NCBI RefSeq assembly: GCF_004307995.1 | Contig: NZ_SIRE01000015.1 | Coordinates: 186,001-250,000 of the forward strand | DNA length: 64,000 nucleotides | Origin: Paenibacillus thalictri | GTDB taxonomy: Bacteria > Bacillota > Bacilli > Paenibacillales > NBRC-103111 | Direction of reading: 5' to 3' | Translations under genes and position numbers: made by a program | In this document: piece after piece, positions 9,401 to 18,000 of the stretch | How the letters are laid out: each line of letters starts with the position of its first letter | Numbering within the stretch: position 1 is the stretch's first letter | Notes under the pieces: generated by a model | What the model was told of the DNA's origin: nothing | Database searches by the model: none | What the model saw: only the letters and a program-made list of their open reading frames with translations

Positions 9401-10703
9401 TCACACCGTTTACGGCAATCTGCTCGGACTGATAGTTGACGATTCCGTGGAAAGCAGGGTTATAGAAGGTCAGTCCCTCGTAATACAGGCCATGCACGCC
9501 GCGCATTACCGTCAGGTTAGGGCGGGAATTATAGAATTGCGCGTCAAGGGCATTCGGGGTTTTATCCTGACGAGACTTCCACATCGCATCCGCCGCAAGG
9601 ATGCCCAGCACACTGTCGGAATCAATTGCACTTTTATTATCAACAGTGATATTGCCGCCGGATTGGTAGTTTGGCAGACGCCAACCATTTCCGGTTGGAT
9701 CTGAGACACCTGCGGAACCGGGAGTCGGATCCGCTGCCGTTTGGGTCTGTAAGCCGTTTCCGGTGGTAGTATTCTTCCACCCGTTGCCGTCTATTGCACC
9801 CTTGCCGACGATGCGGATATTTTTCAAGGAGCCATAGTCCCAGGTTACGGCATTCAACAGGCCATACGTCCGGATATCTTGTGAATAAGGATAGACCAGA
9901 AGGCTGCGCGGATAGTGGTCAAAAACAGGAGAACCGAGCAGCACAGCTCCTTTCTCAATTTCAAAGGTCATATTGCTGTGCAGAAACAATGAGCCGCTTG
10001 GATAATAGTAGGGATTGGCATTGTCTCCGCTTCCCTTCAATACAACCTTTCCGCCCGTAGGGACAGCGTCGATCGCAGCCTGTATCGCGGCAGTGTTGTC
10101 TGCAATTTTCTTTATGATCGTTGCATTGTTATTCGCGCCCCGGATTTTATAGTCGGCGTTGGCGCCGGAAGTAGAAGTAATATAGGTTGCGCCCTGAGCA
10201 GCGGCGTCTATAACGGTAGGCGTAGGCGCAGTTGAAAAGACAAGCGACGCGCTAAAATCAGACCTTGTCTCATCGGTGTAAACGGCCCTCACCTTAAATT
10301 CATAACTCGTGTTGGGCGCCAGCTCGGTCGCCGTAAAGGAAAGAATATTGACCCGATGATGCTGCGCGCTCAAATTCCCGTAAAATGCATCCATGTACGC
10401 ATTGACATAGGAATAGTTATCTCTGAAATTTTCGCTTGCAAGACCGATAAGGACTCCATCCCGGAATACTTCGTAGTCCCGGATTTTTACTGCACTGTTA
10501 TAATAGTCATCCGGCTTTTCCCAGGTAAGTACAATTTTGGATTCGTCAAATGCTAATGGAGGTACGGATAACTTTTGCGGCGCCCCGGAATAGCTAGCCG
10601 CCGCATGAGCAGGCGTTGTCGGCATGACCGGAAATAAACCGACCAGCAGAGCCAGCGAGAGTACTAGGCTGCAAATCATATTAGCTTTCATCTTCATTTT
10701 CAT
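6423..10703 (-). CDS. Secreted, S-layer-anchored GH28 (polygalacturonase-like) multidomain protein
   Basis: 1,426 residues. A signal peptide ends after AHA near residue 34. A fibronectin III domain (about 45-158) precedes a parallel beta-helix GH28 domain (about 165-690). The GH28 active site is recognisable: NGDGIE at 443-448 (canonical NTDGxD), DD at 466-467, GHG at 501-503, and RMK at 538-540 (canonical RIK). Further FnIII-like modules (about 700-1040), a putative-Ig (He_PIG) domain (about 1048-1138), a small bacterial repeat (about 1150-1232) and three SLH repeats (about 1245-1420) follow. It should attack pectin or a related galacturonan while held on the cell surface. Strong AGGAGGA Shine-Dalgarno; a cre-like site lies about 150 bases upstream. 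Exact substrate unknown. Confidence 0.9.
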   Translation of the reverse strand: MKMKMKANMICSLVLSLALLVGLFPVMPTTPAHAAASYSGAPQKLSVPPLAFDESKIVLTWEKPDDYYNSAVKIRDYEVFRDGVLIGLASENFRDNYSYVNAYMDAFYGNLSAQHHRVNILSFTATELAPNTSYEFKVRAVYTDETRSDFSASLVFSTAPTPTVIDAAAQGATYITSTSGANADYKIRGANNNATIIKKIADNTAAIQAAIDAVPTGGKVVLKGSGDNANPYYYPSGSLFLHSNMTFEIEKGAVLLGSPVFDHYPRSLLVYPYSQDIRTYGLLNAVTWDYGSLKNIRIVGKGAIDGNGWKNTTTGNGLQTQTAADPTPGSAGVSDPTGNGWRLPNYQSGGNITVDNKSAIDSDSVLGILAADAMWKSRQDKTPNALDAQFYNSRPNLTVMRGVHGLYYEGLTFYNPAFHGIVNYQSEQIAVNGVNAMMFDANNGDGIEFGDSTGITIMNSFWDTGDDVINFAAGQGTVVRNLTNKVASGEGRVFNNFLRNGHGGMLAMGSHTGGWIGDLIAEENVYNSNEKGSNGVLRMKSGATTGGGIRNIVVRDNAVNYSNSTVGNSTIVIDTDYKDGNASTAFGPESEQPLTFENVLVRNITVSNAYIPLISVAAPVSSVYALSPILRNFTFEDIKVLSYVGSGGNIAINGMSDVTFRNITGLRGAITTTNSKNVTIENCPGTTNRTPDVLNGSGALTVTANTYYATLEWPAIGNATQYAVLVDMLDGYGYQQNKIVASAGAGTQSTGIALRPNTSYKVAVRPETTGANASYGNLLESTVTTGAATLGVSTVSTSSPSFNVKAADITGISWQDFKWNAVTDAVYGIHYYELTATPTNSNHATKKYKAYFNNASRAGYSLWGLDDGVTYDVTMKAVNWIGQEGPQWGPVTITTVPGTLMQTPAWAPGSQLTVAGGRWIGEDMTITWDERDVTDYSNGDTARFAGYRILINGVPVDGGAVQANAKPTVQPGQHTYVFSPAGLIPNVPYTISVEAGSEILKYASGAGGLSGSTGFTGTENTELPRNQVTFGKWTGHGPSVTRTFLATAPVAPTITTSSLPNGIFGIAYNQALAATGDTPITWSIESGSLPAGLSLEPTTGKISGTPTATGTASFTVKATNDAGSSSKDLSIFTIMLSGSSSSGGSGGNASLSYSVSEGTKAENGSVSYDTNKATAGSKVTITATPKEGYTLNDMKVFDQNGKEVQITKNADGTYSFIMPEGGAKVEPAFTKKEAAKGTPGTSDAKKFNDVKEDDWFYKGIQFMSEKGLMVGSSDSSFSPNQNTTRAMLVTILHRLEGTPSASESGFTDVKADTWYSDAVAWASSNNVISGYGNGLFGPNNDISREQLCTILYNYAKLKGYDISNTKNVNAFTDGNNVSSWAKEPMEWAIGSGLISGYENNVLAPGDTATRAQLSTIIQRFIEKGVK

Positions 10704-11184
10704 TTCCTCCTGTTGTTAAAATGGTTAACTTTATGTATTTGCCTTCGAACCTCTTTCCTGTACTGCAGAAAGGATTGTGTCATGTCCGCATCCCCCCTCT
10801 CGTCATACTCCTCACAATTTTATTTGGATAGCAGTGAATCAGTTACTATTAAAGCGTTTTCAGGGCATAAAAGATATAATCATTAGCTCATAACTGTGAA
10901 ATAAAGCCCGTATATCGGGGCAATTTGTTTGAAATGTAATATAAGGACACCCTTGGTTACAGATACGAGAGCATCCGTCCGGTTACTATTGCGGAGTATA
11001 TGGAAGCGCGATGATGGGCAAGTGAAATTGAGGGGATTCGGCAAACAGAGATAGTTCACTTACCGTTACAATCATCGAGACCGAACGCAATGCTGTATAG
11101 ATCATTCGACAAAAGTTAATTCCAATGAGAAAATACAATAAGATAAGCTTCCGGCTTAATCCATCGTGACGGAGGGTAGATGCT
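10704..11184. other. Intergenic region between the divergent GH28 and WYL-regulator genes
   Basis: 481 bases with no credible gene. It should hold the promoters of both flanking genes. The one element I can name is the cre-like site at 10849-10862. Confidence 0.6.
10849..10862 (-). promoter_or_regulatory. CcpA cre-like operator upstream of the GH28 gene
   Basis: Minus strand TGAAAACGCTTTAA matches the Gram-positive cre consensus TGWAANCGNTNWCA at all but one position. Its place, about 150 bases upstream of a secreted polysaccharidase, fits carbon-catabolite repression. Confidence 0.5.
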
Positions 11185-12138
11185 GTGAAACTGGAAAGGC
11201 TCTTATCCATCATTATTCTGCTGCTAAACCGCCGCATGGTGCAGGCCAAGGAGCTCGCGGATCGGTTCGAGGTGTCCGTAAGGACGATATACCGGGATAT
11301 CGAAGCTATTAATGGGGCTGGCATCCCCATCGTCACCTACCAGGGAACAAACGGAGGCATCGGACTTGCAGAAGGTTACCGCTTGGACCGTAATGTGATG
11401 ACCAACGACGAACTCGCTGCCATCGTCACCGCCCTGCGCAGCATCTCCACCTCATACGGCAACGAGCAGCATGTGCAGCTGATGGAAAAAATCAACAGCG
11501 TCGTTCCACCCGCATATTTCGAAGAGTTCCAGCATAAGACAAGTCGCGTGCTGATCGACTACTCGCCTTGGGACGGCAACGAAAGGCTGCGACCTAAACT
11601 ACAGCTGCTAAAGGAATCGGTAGATCGCTGCCTAATCGTGGGGTTCGTCTATTCCAGTGCCAAAGGTGAGGTATCACATCGGGTTGTAGAACCGCATACG
11701 CTCATTCTCAAAGGAAGACAGTGGTACCTGCAAGCCTACTGTCTGGAGAAAGATCAGTTTAGACTATTTAAGCTAAAAAGAATGAAGACGCTGGAAATAA
11801 CCCCGGGGAGGACTTTCATTCGTCGAGAGCTTCCGGCACATGAGAGTGTCACAGGCCAGAGCTCGTCCGAGCCATCTCCGGTAACACAGATCGTCTTGCG
11901 GTTTCGGGCGGACACTCGCCATTTCGCCGAAGAACTGTTTGATATCGAGGAGCTTGTAGCAGTTGGTGACGGCGGTTGGCAAGTGAGCAAAGCATATCCG
12001 GAAGATGAATGGTTATACAGCTTTATTCTCAGTTTAGGTCACCATGCTGAGGTGGTTGAGCCTCTTCATCTTCGGGAGATTATCGCTAGCCGCGCGGAGC
12101 AAATTGCAAAAATATACAGAAACGACAATACAACCTGA
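11185..12138 (+). CDS. YafY-type HTH and WYL-domain transcriptional regulator
   Basis: 317 residues. DeoR-like winged helix at the N-terminus (MVQAKELADRFEVSVRTIYRDIEA, residues about 14-37) followed by a GG-wing and a WYL domain (about 140-220) with the HRVVEPH..LKGRQWYL segment. WYL regulators sense small ligands or nucleic acids. The GTG start has a GGAGGG Shine-Dalgarno eight bases upstream. The downstream GyrI-like protein is a typical partner: effector-binding proteins of that type often sit beside YafY regulators. Confidence 0.9.
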   Translation: MKLERLLSIIILLLNRRMVQAKELADRFEVSVRTIYRDIEAINGAGIPIVTYQGTNGGIGLAEGYRLDRNVMTNDELAAIVTALRSISTSYGNEQHVQLMEKINSVVPPAYFEEFQHKTSRVLIDYSPWDGNERLRPKLQLLKESVDRCLIVGFVYSSAKGEVSHRVVEPHTLILKGRQWYLQAYCLEKDQFRLFKLKRMKTLEITPGRTFIRRELPAHESVTGQSSSEPSPVTQIVLRFRADTRHFAEELFDIEELVAVGDGGWQVSKAYPEDEWLYSFILSLGHHAEVVEPLHLREIIASRAEQIAKIYRNDNTT

Positions 12139-12163
12139 CAGATAGTTGTCAGGTTTGTTGTTT
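12132..12163 (+). terminator. Terminator overlapping the stop of the WYL regulator
   Basis: AACCTGACA / TGTCAGGTT stem with a 6-base loop and a T-rich tail. The left arm contains the TGA stop codon. Confidence 0.7.
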
Positions 12164-12202
12164 TAGAATAGACTCATTCAACTAAAAGGAGATTGAGCCG
12201 CG

Positions 12203-12781
12203 ATGAAACAAAACGAATCCATACCCATGACACCACACAGTCAGTCACCATCGACAAGCCCGCTGCCCGTAGATGGGGCTGCCGGCAAACGAATTGAACC
12301 TGCCCGTGTCGAGGAACTCCCCTCCTTCACGATAGCCGGAATTAGCGCTGTCACAACAAATGCAGCCGAGTTAAGCGGCAACGGCAAAATCGCTGGACTG
12401 TTTGAACAATTCCATCTGCGCAATATTAGCGGACAACTGGCCGGCCATCTGCAGCAGCCCGGCCTTTATAACTGTTATTTTGACTATGAGCAAGGCGATG
12501 CCGGACACTATGAAGTGATGGTCGGTGTACATGTCCGAGAAGCATTGCAGGATCACTACCCCGAATCCGTTACGACGTTCACAGTTCCTGCTGCAAAATA
12601 CGCCGTATTCGTCACAGAGAGGGGACCGATTATAGAGATGGTGCAGAAGACTTGGGCCGATATTTGGCATTGGTCGCAGCAGCCCGGCAATAACCGGGCG
12701 TTCACAGGCGATTTTGAATATTATGACCCGAATACAGATCCGAACGACGGGCAAGCGGAAATTTACATCGCTATGCGATAA
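12203..12781 (+). CDS. GyrI-like / AraC effector-binding domain protein
   Basis: 192 residues. After a Ser/Pro-rich head (about 1-35) comes the SHS2-type small-molecule-binding fold of the GyrI-like family: FTIAGISAVT, the GLYNCYFDYEQ strand, VTTFTVPAAKYAVF, and the C-terminal FEYYDP...EIYIAM strand. It has no DNA-binding domain, so it is probably a stand-alone drug or metabolite binder. AAAAGGAGA Shine-Dalgarno. Follows the WYL regulator and has its own terminator. Confidence 0.85.
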   Translation: MKQNESIPMTPHSQSPSTSPLPVDGAAGKRIEPARVEELPSFTIAGISAVTTNAAELSGNGKIAGLFEQFHLRNISGQLAGHLQQPGLYNCYFDYEQGDAGHYEVMVGVHVREALQDHYPESVTTFTVPAAKYAVFVTERGPIIEMVQKTWADIWHWSQQPGNNRAFTGDFEYYDPNTDPNDGQAEIYIAMR

Positions 12782-12816
12782 CCAGTAAGCGACCTTAACT
12801 TTCAGTAATCCAGTTA

Positions 12817-12858
12817 AAAACAAAGACCAAGAATCCGAGGATTTTTGGTCTTTGTTTT
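12817..12858 (+). terminator. Terminator after the GyrI-like gene
   Basis: Sixteen-base arms (CAAAGACCAAGAATCC and its imperfect inverse) with a 3-base loop and a following T-rich tail. Confidence 0.8.
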
Positions 12859-12972
12859 GGTTTTCCATTTAATAGGTGTTAGCGTTCATGAAACGGTCGC
12901 TCAACACTACCCGCCACCCATGCTCGAACTATTAAGTAGAGAGTTGGATATTTTTGCTGAGATTGTCTTGAG

Positions 12973-13440
12973 CTAAACATTCGCCATTTCGATAGCTTGT
13001 TTAATACGCAGCATACAGTCAAGATGATGCTGTTCTTCCCTGTTGTGGAAATGAAACATGCCTCGTAACCTCTTGATACGCAGAAAAGGTTTAGCAATCG
13101 GATCATCAAGTTTGCCCGTTGATGCTACGATAATGTCATCAACTTGACTACGCAATTTCTCCAAAATTTCAGAGTAAGCCGGCGGCTCCGTTGTCCACCC
13201 GCTCGGACGTGTTCCTTTCGGAAATGTGTGATGGTAGCTCTTTGGCACCCTCCATTCTTCGCCTAACTTCGGAAAGATACCGTGATCCCATGCAACAAGG
13301 ATATGCCCCAGGTTCCAGCGGATGCTATTGTTGAAGCCCTGTGGTACGATGTCCACAATTTCTAGTGGTGACGATTCTGCTAATGCTAATGTTCGGGTAC
13401 GCACCTCACGAAATGTTCTAAATTCAATAGATTCCCGCAT
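12973..13440 (-). CDS. DinB family protein
   Basis: 155 residues of the DinB/YfiT-like four-helix bundle. Candidate metal-binding histidines lie in WNLGHILVAWDH (H46, H53) and in the C-terminal FHFHNREEQHHLD motif, spaced as expected for this family. Members are thiol-dependent transferases or have unknown roles; substrate cannot be assigned. AGGAGG Shine-Dalgarno just upstream of the ATG. Convergent with the GyrI-like gene. Confidence 0.88.
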   Translation of the reverse strand: MRESIEFRTFREVRTRTLALAESSPLEIVDIVPQGFNNSIRWNLGHILVAWDHGIFPKLGEEWRVPKSYHHTFPKGTRPSGWTTEPPAYSEILEKLRSQVDDIIVASTGKLDDPIAKPFLRIKRLRGMFHFHNREEQHHLDCMLRIKQAIEMANV

Positions 13441-13804
13441 CTCAGAAATCCTCCTAATTGAAGATAAATCACCCTGTACTTAGTTCGACTCAGACTGAAC
13501 GATCCCTTTCTAATCAACACTTTTCGCAGGGATGCCCATTGTGGTGTACAAGAACTCTGCTTAAGAAGTACGTCTCTGTAACCGAGCAGATCAAAGGAGA
13601 CGCGCCGCAGGATAAATTCCTTAAAAGCATGCTGGAAGTAATGGAACTTCAACTTCATGAAGGTTAATTGAATGGGCGTGGTATAAATGTTCCGATACAC
13701 CTAAATCCATCCTTAAAGACCAGTATTTTCAATAACCTAGCTACCACAACGCAGCAAGAAAACCAAAAGGAGATGCCCTCCCGGACATCCCTTTCTAATA
13801 AACC
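13441..13804. other. Gene wreckage upstream of a dispersed-repeat copy
   Basis: No intact gene. The plus strand retains a short open stretch ending KFLKSMLEVMELQLHEG at about 13666 that looks like the tail of a lost gene, but I do not recognise the family. Confidence 0.5.
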
Positions 13805-13883
13805 TTATGGAGACAAACCGCAGCCCGGCAAATCCACGATTCGCCGGCGGGTTTTGCTAGTGATATTTGGCGAGGTGACGTAG
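13805..13883 (+). repeat. Dispersed repeat, copy 1
   Basis: Starts TATGGAGACAAACC, continues through CGGCAAATCCACGATTCGCC and ends GGCGAGGTGACGTAG. Nine related copies are listed in this window. This one abuts the 3' end of the intact retropepsin gene. The plus strand can be read as YGDKPQPGKSTIRRR...IFGEV, also partly kept in the 54.1-kb copy. Confidence 0.75.
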
Positions 13884-14267
13884 CTACTCTTTCTTACCCA
13901 CTGTCAACTCTTTAGAATCAATCACCAAACCGGCTAATTGAATGTAGTCAAAACCAATAATGCCGTCAATCTCCATTCCATAATTCATTTCTCCAATTTC
14001 CACTTCAAAACCTTCCAGAGTTACTTCTCCTGCCTGCACAAAATCAAATTGTTTGGAGTATATGACCTCGACTCCGCCCACGCCTCTGATTTTATTCAAA
14101 AAGTCACCCGGCTCAATTTTAACCCCGATGGCATCCACTACATCTGCGCTGAAAATAGTCCCTGCCGAACCTGTATCAAGCAATGCATTCCTTAAATGAA
14201 GCTTTTCACCACGATAACAAATGACCACTTCTATAAAAGGCAATCCGTACTTCACATCAATTCTCAT
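13884..14267 (-). CDS. Retropepsin-like aspartyl protease domain protein
   Basis: 127 residues, cytoplasmic (no signal or membrane segment). The catalytic LLDTGSAGT motif is at residues 29-37 (D31) and a second hydrophobic-hydrophobic-Gly signature, IDGIIGFDYI, lies near residue 100, as in single-domain retropepsins that work as homodimers. Its start overlaps the stop of the upstream 95-residue gene by four bases (ATGA), so the two form a coupled cassette. Degraded copies of the same gene lie at 14.9 and 32.8 kb, and each has the same dispersed repeat at or beside its 3' end. Protease activity and target are inferred from the fold only. Confidence 0.78.
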   Translation of the reverse strand: MRIDVKYGLPFIEVVICYRGEKLHLRNALLDTGSAGTIFSADVVDAIGVKIEPGDFLNKIRGVGGVEVIYSKQFDFVQAGEVTLEGFEVEIGEMNYGMEIDGIIGFDYIQLAGLVIDSKELTVGKKE

Positions 14268-14551
14268 CTAGGGCCCCTTACCCCTGCCCATTTCTCCCGA
14301 AGCTTAAGCGTTTCGCGGGATGTGTGAAAAAAGCCGTATTCCCGGTAAGGCTGCGCCCGATGCAACTCATAGTAGCGTTTCATGGCGACAGACGAATCTT
14401 CAAAGCGATCAATGACTGCCACCTCTTCGATAAGCCAGTATCCGTCCTCTGAATGGGACTTTAACGCCTCACATACAATCCACTCTTCGGGAAATTGCTC
14501 ACGAACCTCTTCCCAGCGCATCTTGGTCACCTCCGGAAACCTAACTTGCAA
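14264..14551 (-). CDS. Uncharacterised small protein partnered with the retropepsin gene
   Basis: 95 residues, acidic in the middle. No family recognised with confidence. Visible features: WEEVREQFPEEWIVCEAL, DGYWLIEEVAVID, then a basic tail (YREYGFFHTSRETLKLREKW). It overlaps the downstream protease by four bases. A CACCTCCGG/GGAGGTGACC Shine-Dalgarno supports the start. It may be a substrate, inhibitor or chaperone of the protease; the organisation resembles a toxin-antitoxin pair but nothing proves that. Confidence 0.7.
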   Translation of the reverse strand: MQVRFPEVTKMRWEEVREQFPEEWIVCEALKSHSEDGYWLIEEVAVIDRFEDSSVAMKRYYELHRAQPYREYGFFHTSRETLKLREKWAGVRGPR

Positions 14552-14635
14552 CTATTTTCAGTATAGCACATGCCTAACCAAAGATGTACGGGTCCGAGTT
14601 AAGAACATATGAAGAACCCCTGTCCTACATTAACT

Positions 14636-14881
14636 ATGAAACGAAAAGTCTCGAAGTTCGGTAACAGTTTAGGAGTTACTATGACGGATGCCCTGAAGCG
14701 GCTTGGCCTTGATGTAGGGGATTCCCATCCACATTGATGTTCGGGAGAATGATGGGGAGATCGTCATAAAAAAATAACCAAGGTGCACTTACCCCCTGGA
14801 CTAAGCCTGGATTTCCTTGATACCCTCAACGAAGTCATGCATGATTATGACGATACATTAAAAGGTCTCAAGGATCGATAA
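14636..14881 (+). pseudogene. Frameshifted AbrB/MazE-type antitoxin relic
   Basis: Begins ATG with KRKVSKFGNSLGVTMTDAL, the swapped-hairpin AbrB signature, then shifts frame after GLDVGD to IHIDVRENDGEIVIKK and shifts again to VHLPPGLSLDFLDTL...LKGLKDR before TAA at 14879. An intact relative sits at 63.6-63.9 kb. Three bases after the stop an ATG (14884) opens MTVNRY, the probable start of the paired Doc toxin, which is cut off at once by a dispersed-repeat copy. Confidence 0.75.
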
Positions 14882-14900
14882 TCATGACCGTTAACCGGTA

Positions 14901-14940
14901 TCGCTCGGCAAATCCACAATTCGCCGCCGCGTGATGGTTA
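14901..14940 (+). repeat. Dispersed repeat, copy 2 (partial)
   Basis: TCGCTCGGCAAATCCACAAT through CGCCGCCGCGTGATGGTTA. It joins the relic antitoxin-toxin operon on its left directly to a relic retropepsin gene on its right. Confidence 0.7.
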
Positions 14941-15092
14941 GCTGAAATCGAATCCAAGAACACCACCCATTTATTTACAGTTTCCGTTCCGCCAATACCA
15001 TGAATCATTGCCATTCGATCAGTACCTTCCGGTCTCACGCCGATTTCTGCAACCTTATCCGCATCCAAAATAGTTCCAGCCGAACCTGCCTG
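14941..15092 (-). pseudogene. Relic of a second retropepsin-like gene
   Basis: The minus strand encodes GSAGTILDADKVAEIGV...MIHGIGGTETV, which aligns with the GSAGTIFSADVVDAIGV...IRGVGGVEVI part of the intact protein at 13.9-14.3 kb. Both ends are missing: the relic runs into the NRPS stop on one side and a dispersed-repeat copy on the other. Confidence 0.65.
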
Positions 15093-18000
15093 CTACAAGA
15101 AGCCGACCTGCCGGCAGTGCTCCAGCATGCGTTCGATATGCTCACGCTGGACAAGCGGCCACTCCACGTTCAGGCGGCGCAGCAGGAGCATCGACTTCGT
15201 CGAGCACAGAAGTAGGGGTGACGATTGGCTGGAAGTTTCACCCTCCAGCTCCAACCTGACTTGTTCCAGCCCTTGGCTGTGTTGCGAGGCAGATTTCACC
15301 TGCCCGGCAGAGGCGGCCGCTATCTCCCGCAGTATCTCTTGGACCGCCTGCAGTTGAATGTCTCCCTCGAGCTGCGCCGCCTCGTTGAGAAGCCGGGCAA
15401 GCCGGCGGTAGCTGATCGGATGCGGATGCGCCACATGAATGACCGCATCGGGCACCCCGGCAGCGACGATTCTCGCGACGGCGCGGCTGGCGCAGTCGAC
15501 GAAGGAAAAGTCTAAGCTACGCGCCGGCAGATCAGGCATCCGGCGCAAATGGATTAGCCCGCGGATGAGGCGGTAGAAAGCGTTGTCCTCGATGTTTCGC
15601 TGAAACTTGCCGGTTTCGGAATGAAACACGATATTCCCGAGGCGGATGATCGTCGCGCCGTGACCTTCCTGATGGTGCGCCCATATTCGCTTTTCCGCCT
15701 CCAACTTAGATTGGACGTAGTAATTGTCCGACGCCCGCCCGTCCGCCACCGTATATTCCGAGAAGATGTGTCCGCTGCGTTCCGGAGTAGTGCCAAGGGC
15801 AACGCTTAAAGTCGACAAGTAGTATAGATGCTTCGCTCGACCTTCCGCCGCCAGCCGAATCATGTTTACGGTACCCGTCACGTTGCTCCGCTCAAAGTCC
15901 CGAGCAAATCCGTAATGCTTCGTATAGGCCGCGCTGTGAATGATGCAGTCGATGCAGTCTTCGAGTTCGCCATAGACGTCCTCGCTTAAGCCAAGGCGCT
16001 CCAGCGTCATATCGCCTGCATAGAACCTCACCCGTTCCTGAACGCTTGCAAACGGCGTCTCGAAGTAAAACGCCCACAGCTCGCCGATGATTCCCGCCGC
16101 GGCTTCCTTGCTAGAAGCACGGACGAGCAAATGAAGACGGCAATCCGTCTCCTGCAGCAGCTCATGCAGAATATGCATGCCTATGTAGCCGGTACCGCCA
16201 GTCAGCAGCACCTCCCGATACATGCCTACAAAGCGGGAAACATCAGCAGCATCGCCCGCGCCCCTATCCGGGTCAGCCGTCATGCTTGCTTCCTTGCCCG
16301 TGCCTACGACTTCCCCAGCACCCGCCCCCATATGATGATCTACATGTTCGCTAGCCCACCGATCCGCACTGCCATCTGCCAACGCACTGCGGCGGGCGAA
16401 GGCGTCCGGGCCCACGTCTGCACCACTCGCACCCGCATCGACTGTCGTACATACCTCCGCACCCGCATATGCGGCAGCCGCAGCAGCGGTTTCGGCAATG
16501 ACGCGCTGCCTATACGTGCGCAGCTCCCGCTTCAGCTCGGACAAGCGGACAGGCGCTGCCTGCGCAGCTGCTTGCTCCCGCTCCTCCCCCGCCTTCTCTT
16601 GCAGCTTTGCCCGCAGGCCGGCGACGGTCTGCCGCTCGAACAAGTCGTTCACGCTGAGCTCGAGCTGCTGCGCCAGGCGGGCGATGACACGGATCGCCTT
16701 CATCGAATCCCCGCCGAACTCGAAGAAGTTATCGTGCAGGCCGACCGGCCCGCCCAGCACCTCCCTGAACGCCTCCATAATCAGCGCTTCCCACTCATCC
16801 CTCGTTCCTGCCGCGGTGCCCTCTCCCTCCTCCTGAACGACATCGGGAAGCTCGGGCAGTAGGTACAGGAGCCGCTTCCGGTCGATTTTGCCATTCGTGG
16901 TGAGCGGAATCGACGTCACGTGCTGGAACCGGGACGGAATCATGTAGCCCGGCAGCCGGGCCGAGCAGTAGACCCGCCACACCTCGCGGGACAGCTCGGT
17001 GTCGGTGACGTAAAAGGCGCACAACTCCTGCTCGCCTCGCGCATTCCGAACCGCGATGACGACAGCCTGACTAATGCCGGGGTACTCGCTAACGATCTGC
17101 TCCACCTCGCCAAGCTCGACGCGGTTGCCGCGGATTTTCACCTGATCGTCCATTCGTCCCAGGAACTCCAGCGTCCCGTCGGCTCTCCACCGAGCCACGT
17201 CCCCGGTCCGGTACAGCTTCGCGGACGGATCCAGCGGATGCGGCACAAAATGTTTCGCCGTCACCTCCGGAAGCTTCCAATACCCGAGAGCAAGACCAAC
17301 GCCTGCAATGCACAATTCGCCGGGGAGCCCGATCGGCCGCAATTGGCCGTGCGAATCCATAACATACAGCAGGCTGTTCGACACCGGATGGCCGATCGGG
17401 ATGTTTGGCTCGTTCGCCGTGACGAGATGGCAGGCGGCGACCACTGTATTTTCCGTCGGGCCATAATTGTTGTACACCTCGTACCGCTGCGGGCTGAACG
17501 CATTCAGCTTATCGCCCGCCGTCAGCAGCAAACGCAGAGAACGGTTGTGCAGGCGCATGAACGCTTCGGCGATTGGCGTCGGCAGGAAGCTGACCGTGAT
17601 GCCATGTTCTTCATAATAGGCGTTCAGCCGATCCAGCTCCAGGCGAATTGTTTCCGGTACGATATGCAGCGTCGCCCCTGCGATCAAATACGGGAAAATT
17701 TCCAGAATCGACGCATCAAATCCAAGCGAAGCGTACTGCGTGCCGTGGTCGCCTTCCCCGATCCGGTAAAACTCGCGATGCCACTCCACCGCGTTCGCGA
17801 ACGACCGCTCGCCGATCATAACCCCCTTCGGACGCCCGGTTGATCCGGAGGTGTAGATCATATAGGCGAGGTCATCACTGCTTCGGGCATACGGGACACT
17901 GCTTGCATCCGGCTCCAGCAGCAGTTCCTCAAGCTCCAACAGTTGGCCATCCATGGTGCTCTCGAGACCGGCCTGCAGCTCCGGCGGCACGATCGCTGCC

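Noticed and set aside
10986..11336. 116-codon minus-strand open frame
   Set aside because: Overlaps the start of the WYL regulator, lacks a family and ribosome site, and lies in a promoter region.
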